DNA of 64,000 bases from Streptomyces marokkonensis. GTDB lineage: Bacteria > Actinomycetota > Actinomycetes > Streptomycetales > Streptomycetaceae. The stretch is from assembly GCF_008312835.1 (NCBI RefSeq), contig NZ_VSKS01000002.1, positions 310,001 to 374,000 of the forward strand, written 5' to 3'. A program made the position numbers and the translations under genes. This document shows, one piece after another, positions 59,765-64,000 of the stretch (positions are counted from its first letter, which is position 1; every line of letters starts with the position of its first letter). The notes beneath the pieces are model-generated. The model saw nothing but the letters and a program-made list of their open reading frames with translations. It made no database searches and was not told the DNA's origin.

Positions 59765-60859
59765 ATGCCACGCCGCACCGCGACGATGCTCGCCTCCACC
59801 CTGATGCTGATCGCGCTCCTGTGCGCGGGAGTCTTCATCCCCGTGCCCTATTCGGAGATGTCGCCGGGGCCGACGGTGAACACGCTGGGCGAGCACGACG
59901 GCGAGCCGGTGCTCCAGATCGACGGGCGCAAGACCTACGCGACGGACGGTCACCTCAACATGACCACGGTGCGGGTCACCAGTGCCGACTACCGGATGAA
60001 CCTGGTGGAGGCCGTCTACGGGTGGCTCGCGCACGACAACAAGGTCGTGCCGCACGACACCCTCTACCCCAACGGCAAGACGGAGGAGCAGTCCACCCAG
60101 GAGAACGCCGAGGAGTTCAGCCAGTCCCAGGAGAGCGCCAAGGTCGCGGCCCTGAAGGAACTCGACGTCCCGGTGAAGTCCTGGGTGATCGTCTCCACGG
60201 TCGTCAAGGGGTCCCCGTCCGAGGGCAAGCTGCACGCGGGTGACGTGATCAAGGCCGTCGACGGCAGGGCGGTGAAGGAGCCGGCCGACGTCGCCGAACT
60301 GGTGACCGAGCACAGGCCCGGCGAGGACGTCGTCTTCACGGTCGTGCCCGCCAAGGAGCAGGCCGCCGCCGAGAAGGAGAAGCGGACGGCGACGAAGACC
60401 GAGAAGGTCACGATCACCACCGCGGCCTCCGACGACGCCGGCGAGAAGCGGGCCATCGTCGGGATCTCCGCCGGGACGGACCACACCTTCCCGTTCAGCA
60501 TCGACATCCGGCTCGCCGACGTGGGCGGGCCGAGCGCGGGTCTGATGTTCGCCCTCGGCATCTACGACAAGCTCACCCCGGGCAGCCTGACCGGCGGCGC
60601 GTTCGTCGCCGGAACCGGGACGATAGACGACAACGGCAAGGTGGGACCGATCGGCGGCATCGAGATGAAGACGGTCGGCGCGCGCGGCAAGGGCGCCGAG
60701 TACTTCCTCACGCCCGCCGACAACTGCGCGTCCGCCGCCAGGGACGTCCCCGAGGGTCTCACCCTGGTGAAGGTGAACACCATCGACGACGCCCTGGGCG
60801 CCCTGGAGGACATCCGCTCCGGTGACACGGCCGACCTGCCGAAGTGCACCGCGTCCTGA
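59765..60859 (+). CDS. PDZ-domain Lon-like serine protease (YlbL family)
   Basis: The protein has 364 residues. An N-terminal membrane anchor (TMLASTLMLIALLCAGVFIP, about 7-26) precedes a region with SPGPTVNTLG, a PDZ domain (about 140-215, VVKGSPSEGKLHAGDVIKAV) and a Lon-type proteolytic domain (about 235-345) with the Ser site DVGGPSAGLMFAL and Lys in GGIEMKTVGA. It should face the outside of the membrane and degrade or clip exported substrates. ATG 59765 follows TACTGT by 6 nt and is probably leaderless. Confidence 0.92.
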   Translation: MPRRTATMLASTLMLIALLCAGVFIPVPYSEMSPGPTVNTLGEHDGEPVLQIDGRKTYATDGHLNMTTVRVTSADYRMNLVEAVYGWLAHDNKVVPHDTLYPNGKTEEQSTQENAEEFSQSQESAKVAALKELDVPVKSWVIVSTVVKGSPSEGKLHAGDVIKAVDGRAVKEPADVAELVTEHRPGEDVVFTVVPAKEQAAAEKEKRTATKTEKVTITTAASDDAGEKRAIVGISAGTDHTFPFSIDIRLADVGGPSAGLMFALGIYDKLTPGSLTGGAFVAGTGTIDDNGKVGPIGGIEMKTVGARGKGAEYFLTPADNCASAARDVPEGLTLVKVNTIDDALGALEDIRSGDTADLPKCTAS

Positions 60860-60899
60860 CCGGCCCTCGGCGCAGGCCCGGACCGGCCGCCCGCGGCCG

Positions 60900-61442
60900 C
60901 TACTCCTCGAACGTCGCCGCCAGCGCCTGAGCCAGGCCCGGCACCAGGCCGGAACCGGTGAGGACCTCCGTGGGGGAGTCCTTGTCGCGCAGCCGCAGGG
61001 CGGACTCGCGGGCGCCGTCGCGCAGCACCGCGACCGTCATACGGACCTCCTGACGCTCCGGGTGCTCCGCCACCCACTTGGTCAGCGCGGCCTCGTCCAG
61101 ATTCTTCGGGACCTGCGCCTCGGCGGACGGCGGCAGCATCAGCCGCTCCACGGTCAGCGCGCAGCCGGCGACCGCGTCGGGCCAGGCGATGGTGCCCAGG
61201 AACTCGTCCAGCGGCTTGCCCGTTGGAATCTCGTCCTGCTCGATCGGGGTGTAGGCGGTGGTCTCCTGCTCGCCGTCCTGACCGAGCCGGCCCGCGAGCG
61301 AGGGCTGCTCGGCCCGCAGCCGGGCGGTGTCCACGAGGGCGAACAGTCGGGCGGGCCGGTCCCAGCCGAGTCCGGAGGCGTACTCGTCGATCTCGAGCAC
61401 GGCCCGGGTGAGCGGGTTGGCGGCCATGGGTGTGTTGGACAT
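60900..61442 (-). CDS. PPA1309-like conserved actinobacterial protein
   Basis: The protein has 180 residues: NPLTRAVLEIDEYASGLGWD, RPARLFALVDTARLRAEQPS, then DEFLGTIAWPDAVAGCALTV and VRMTVAVLRDGARESALRLR. This family is restricted to actinobacteria and has no known activity; no metal or nucleotide motif is visible. AGAGG about 10 nt before ATG 61442 supports the start. It is divergent from the UPF0182 gene across a 150-bp region and probably shares a divergent promoter. Confidence 0.85.
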   Translation of the reverse strand: MSNTPMAANPLTRAVLEIDEYASGLGWDRPARLFALVDTARLRAEQPSLAGRLGQDGEQETTAYTPIEQDEIPTGKPLDEFLGTIAWPDAVAGCALTVERLMLPPSAEAQVPKNLDEAALTKWVAEHPERQEVRMTVAVLRDGARESALRLRDKDSPTEVLTGSGLVPGLAQALAATFEE

Positions 61443-61510
61443 GGTCACAATCCTCTCTCGTTCCTGGCCGGAAACGGGAACCGAGTAAAGCGTAGGTAAG
61501 TTGCATAGGT

Positions 61511-61549
61511 GTGGGCCCACGATCACGGGGGCCCACTCACGGTCCGTGA
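61511..61549. promoter_or_regulatory. Palindromes in the divergent promoter region
   Basis: GTGGGCCCAC (61511-61520, perfect) and TCACGGTCCGTGA (61537-61549) sit close together between two divergent genes. Either could be an operator or a leader element of the UPF0182 gene. Confidence 0.4.
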
Positions 61550-61594
61550 AACCGCGGGCCTGACGAATCAACAGCGAACTTCGAGGTGCCTACC

Positions 61595-64000
61595 TTGGCT
61601 TTCCAGATGCCGGACCGCGGCGGAGGCCCGACGGGGCCACGGATCAGAGTGGGCCGCCCGTCCCGGCGGGTCCGGACCCTGCTCATGACACTGGGCGTCC
61701 TGGCCGTCCTCGGCATGGTGTTCACCATGTTCGCGGGGTTCTGGACCGACTGGCTGTGGTATCGCTCGGTCAACTACTCGTCGGTCTTCACGACGACCCT
61801 GTGGACCAAGATCGGGCTGTTCTTCGTCTTCGGTCTGCTCATGGCCCTGGCGGTCGGCTTCAACATCTGGCTGGCACACCGGATGCGGCCGCCGCTGAGC
61901 GCCATGTCGATGGAGCAGCAGAACCTCGACCGGTACCGGATGGGCATCGCCCCGTACAAGAAGTGGCTGCTGCTCGGCATCACCGCTCTGGTGGGCCTGA
62001 TCGCCGGCGCCTCGGCGTCGGGCCAGTGGCGGACCTGGCTGATGTGGGTCAACGGCGTGTCCTTCGGCCAGAAGGACCCGCAGTTCAAGCTCGACGTCTC
62101 CTTCTACGCCTTCGACCTGCCCTGGTACCGGTTCCTGCTGGGCTTCGGCTTCGCCGCCACGATCCTGGCGCTGATCGCCGCCGCGCTCACCCACTACCTG
62201 TACGGCGGGCTGCGCATCACCAGCCCGGGCGCGCGCGCCACGGCCGCGGCCACCGGGCACCTGTCGGTGCTCCTCGGGATCTTCGTCGCCCTGAAGGCGG
62301 TCGCGTACTGGCTCGACCGGTACGGCCTCGCCGTCAAGTCCAGCGACTTCAAGGCGACCGACAGCTGGACGGGCCTGAGGTACGTCGACGCCAACGCCTA
62401 CCTGCCGGCCAAGACGATCCTGTTCTGCATCGCCGTGATCTGCGCGCTGCTGTTCTTCGCCACCCTGTGGCGGCGCACCTGGCAGCTGCCCGTGATCGGC
62501 TTCGGCCTGATGGTCCTGTCGGCGATCCTCATCGGCGGCCTCTACCCGGCGATCGTGCAGAAGTTCCAGGTCCAGCCGAACGAGCAGGCCAAGGAAGCGC
62601 CGTACGTCGAGAAGAACCTCAAGGCCACGCGTGAGGCCTACGGCATCGACGACGCCGACGTCACCGACTACCCGGGCATCGGCCAGACGGAGGACAAGAC
62701 CCAGCTGCGGGACGACGTCACCGACACGGCGAGCATCCGGATCATGGACCCGAACATCGTCTCGCCGACGTTCCAGCAGCTCCAGCAGATCAGGAACTAC
62801 TACGCGTTCCCGACCAACCTGGACGTCGACCGGTACACCAAGGACGGCAAGGACCAGGACACGGTCATCGGTCTGCGCGAGCTGAACCTCAACGGCATCC
62901 CGAAGCGGAACTGGATCAACGATCACTTCCGCTACACCCACGGATACGGTGTCGTCGCCGCGAAGGGCACCAGCGTGGCGTCCGGCGGCCGTCCGGAGTT
63001 CACCGAGTCCGACCTGCCGTCCAAGGGCGACCTCGGCTCGTACGAACAGCGCGTCTACTACGGCGAGCGGACGACCACGTACTCGATCGTCGGCGGTCCC
63101 CAGAAGGAGATCGACTACTCCGACGACAGTGGCGAGAAGACGTACAGCTACCAGGGCGACAGCGGGGTCAACCTCGCCAACCCGGTCAACCGGGCCGCCT
63201 ACGCGGTCGCGTTCAGCGAGCCGCAGATCCTGTACTCGGGGGCCATCGGCGAGGGTTCGCGGATCCTGTACAACCGCACGCCCAAGGAGCGAGTCGAGGC
63301 GATCGCCCCGTGGCTGACCATCGACGGCGACGCCTACCCCGCGGTCGTGGACGGCCGGATCCAGTGGATCGTCGACGCCTACACGACCACCAACGGCTAT
63401 CCGTACGCGTCGCGGACGACGCTCGGTGACACCACGGCCGACTCGCTGACCGCCACCAACGACCAGCGCGCGGTGGTGGCCCAGCAGAACCAGGTCAACT
63501 ACATCCGCAACTCGGTGAAGGCGACCGTCGACGCGTACAGCGGCGAGGTCAAGCTCTACCAGTGGGACACCAAGGACCCCGTCCTCAAGACGTGGATGAA
63601 GGCGTTCCCGGACACGGTGGAGCCGAGGAGCGAGATCTCGGGCGACCTGATGGCCCATCTGCGCTACCCGCAGGACCTGTTCAAGGTGCAGCGCGAGCTG
63701 CTGACCCGCTACCACGTGAAGGACGCCACGACGTTCCTCTCGGGCAGCGAGGTGTGGCAGGTGCCGGACGACCCGACGAACAAGACGGGCGACGCGGTGC
63801 CTCCGTACTACCTGAGCATGAAGATGCCCGACCAGCAGGAGCAGGCCTTCTCGCTCACCACGACGTTCACCCCGAACGGACGCGACAACCTCAGCGCGTT
63901 CATGGCGGTCGACGCCGAGGCGGGCAGTGACGACTACGGCAAGATCAGAGTGCTGAAACTGCCGACGAGCACCACCGCCGCCGGACCCAAGCAGATCCAG
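61595..64000 (+). CDS. UPF0182 large membrane protein, C-terminus outside window
   Basis: 802 codons are present and the frame is open to the right edge; the family is usually about 980 residues, so perhaps 180 are missing. About seven membrane segments occupy the first 340 residues ([80 protein letters not shown] and others). A large extracellular region follows, with [20 protein letters not shown] and [14 protein letters not shown] typical of UPF0182. TTG 61595 is favoured over ATG 61607 because GAGG lies 8 nt before it. Function is unknown. Confidence 0.88.
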   Translation, partial: MAFQMPDRGGGPTGPRIRVGRPSRRVRTLLMTLGVLAVLGMVFTMFAGFWTDWLWYRSVNYSSVFTTTLWTKIGLFFVFGLLMALAVGFNIWLAHRMRPPLSAMSMEQQNLDRYRMGIAPYKKWLLLGITALVGLIAGASASGQWRTWLMWVNGVSFGQKDPQFKLDVSFYAFDLPWYRFLLGFGFAATILALIAAALTHYLYGGLRITSPGARATAAATGHLSVLLGIFVALKAVAYWLDRYGLAVKSSDFKATDSWTGLRYVDANAYLPAKTILFCIAVICALLFFATLWRRTWQLPVIGFGLMVLSAILIGGLYPAIVQKFQVQPNEQAKEAPYVEKNLKATREAYGIDDADVTDYPGIGQTEDKTQLRDDVTDTASIRIMDPNIVSPTFQQLQQIRNYYAFPTNLDVDRYTKDGKDQDTVIGLRELNLNGIPKRNWINDHFRYTHGYGVVAAKGTSVASGGRPEFTESDLPSKGDLGSYEQRVYYGERTTTYSIVGGPQKEIDYSDDSGEKTYSYQGDSGVNLANPVNRAAYAVAFSEPQILYSGAIGEGSRILYNRTPKERVEAIAPWLTIDGDAYPAVVDGRIQWIVDAYTTTNGYPYASRTTLGDTTADSLTATNDQRAVVAQQNQVNYIRNSVKATVDAYSGEVKLYQWDTKDPVLKTWMKAFPDTVEPRSEISGDLMAHLRYPQDLFKVQRELLTRYHVKDATTFLSGSEVWQVPDDPTNKTGDAVPPYYLSMKMPDQQEQAFSLTTTFTPNGRDNLSAFMAVDAEAGSDDYGKIRVLKLPTSTTAAGPKQIQ

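Overview
The window is about 71-73 % GC by eye. It has strongly GC-biased third codon positions, many GTG starts, and gene content typical of the Streptomyces core chromosome (WhiB-family regulator, mycoredoxin, AdnA/AdnB-like helicase-nucleases, UvrD2, DUF3152, DUF3107, DUF1003). From memory, the gene order resembles the S. coelicolor region between tatB and the UPF0182 gene, passing through wblC. I saw no tRNA, rRNA, insertion sequence, prophage or CRISPR array. It reads as vertically inherited core DNA with a few lineage-variable operons.

Layout. 1-10.5 kb: the 3' end of tatB, a conserved protein of unknown function, Mrp ATPase, an MgtE-sensor/CBS protein overlapping a DUF1003 membrane protein, a lipoprotein, CorA, a SUFU-domain protein, a zinc-finger protein, a PHP phosphoesterase and MarC. 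10.6-18.6 kb: a 50-residue protein, a NYN-domain nuclease, an alpha/beta hydrolase, a DEAD-box RNA helicase with a long repetitive basic tail and a probable CTG start, a ferritin-like protein, DUF3107, a TetR regulator and small proteins. 18.7-26.6 kb: a hydrolase and a DUF3152 metzincin-like protein, then an operon (PelF-like glycosyltransferase, multi-pass membrane protein, sugar epimerase, spherulin-4-like glycosidase) that looks like a compact exopolysaccharide system. 26.7-34.5 kb: MoeZ, two tandem tripeptidyl-peptidase-like lipoproteins, a kinase-like/flippase-like membrane fusion and an alkyltransferase-like DNA-lesion sensor.

34.7-48.6 kb is a DNA-repair and stress block: adnA-like and adnB-like helicase-nucleases, an M20 dipeptidase, NudC, mycoredoxin, uvrD2, and the antibiotic-stress regulator wblC behind a roughly 590-nt leader with a candidate WblC box, an open frame and an intrinsic terminator (attenuator). 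48.6-64 kb: an ABC1 kinase overlapping a ThiF-like protein, a YgjP-type metalloprotease, a three-gene TerD/AIM24 operon, NUDIX hydrolase, a DUF2342-like protein, an SDR protein, MoaE, a 57-residue membrane protein, a PDZ/Lon protease, a PPA1309-like protein, and a UPF0182 membrane protein that runs off the right edge.

Two window-wide themes stand out. Convergent gene pairs are usually separated by long GC-rich hairpins that can work as bidirectional terminators. More than a dozen genes carry a TANNNT-like -10 hexamer only 6-7 nt before the start codon and no Shine-Dalgarno sequence, which is the signature of leaderless mRNAs.
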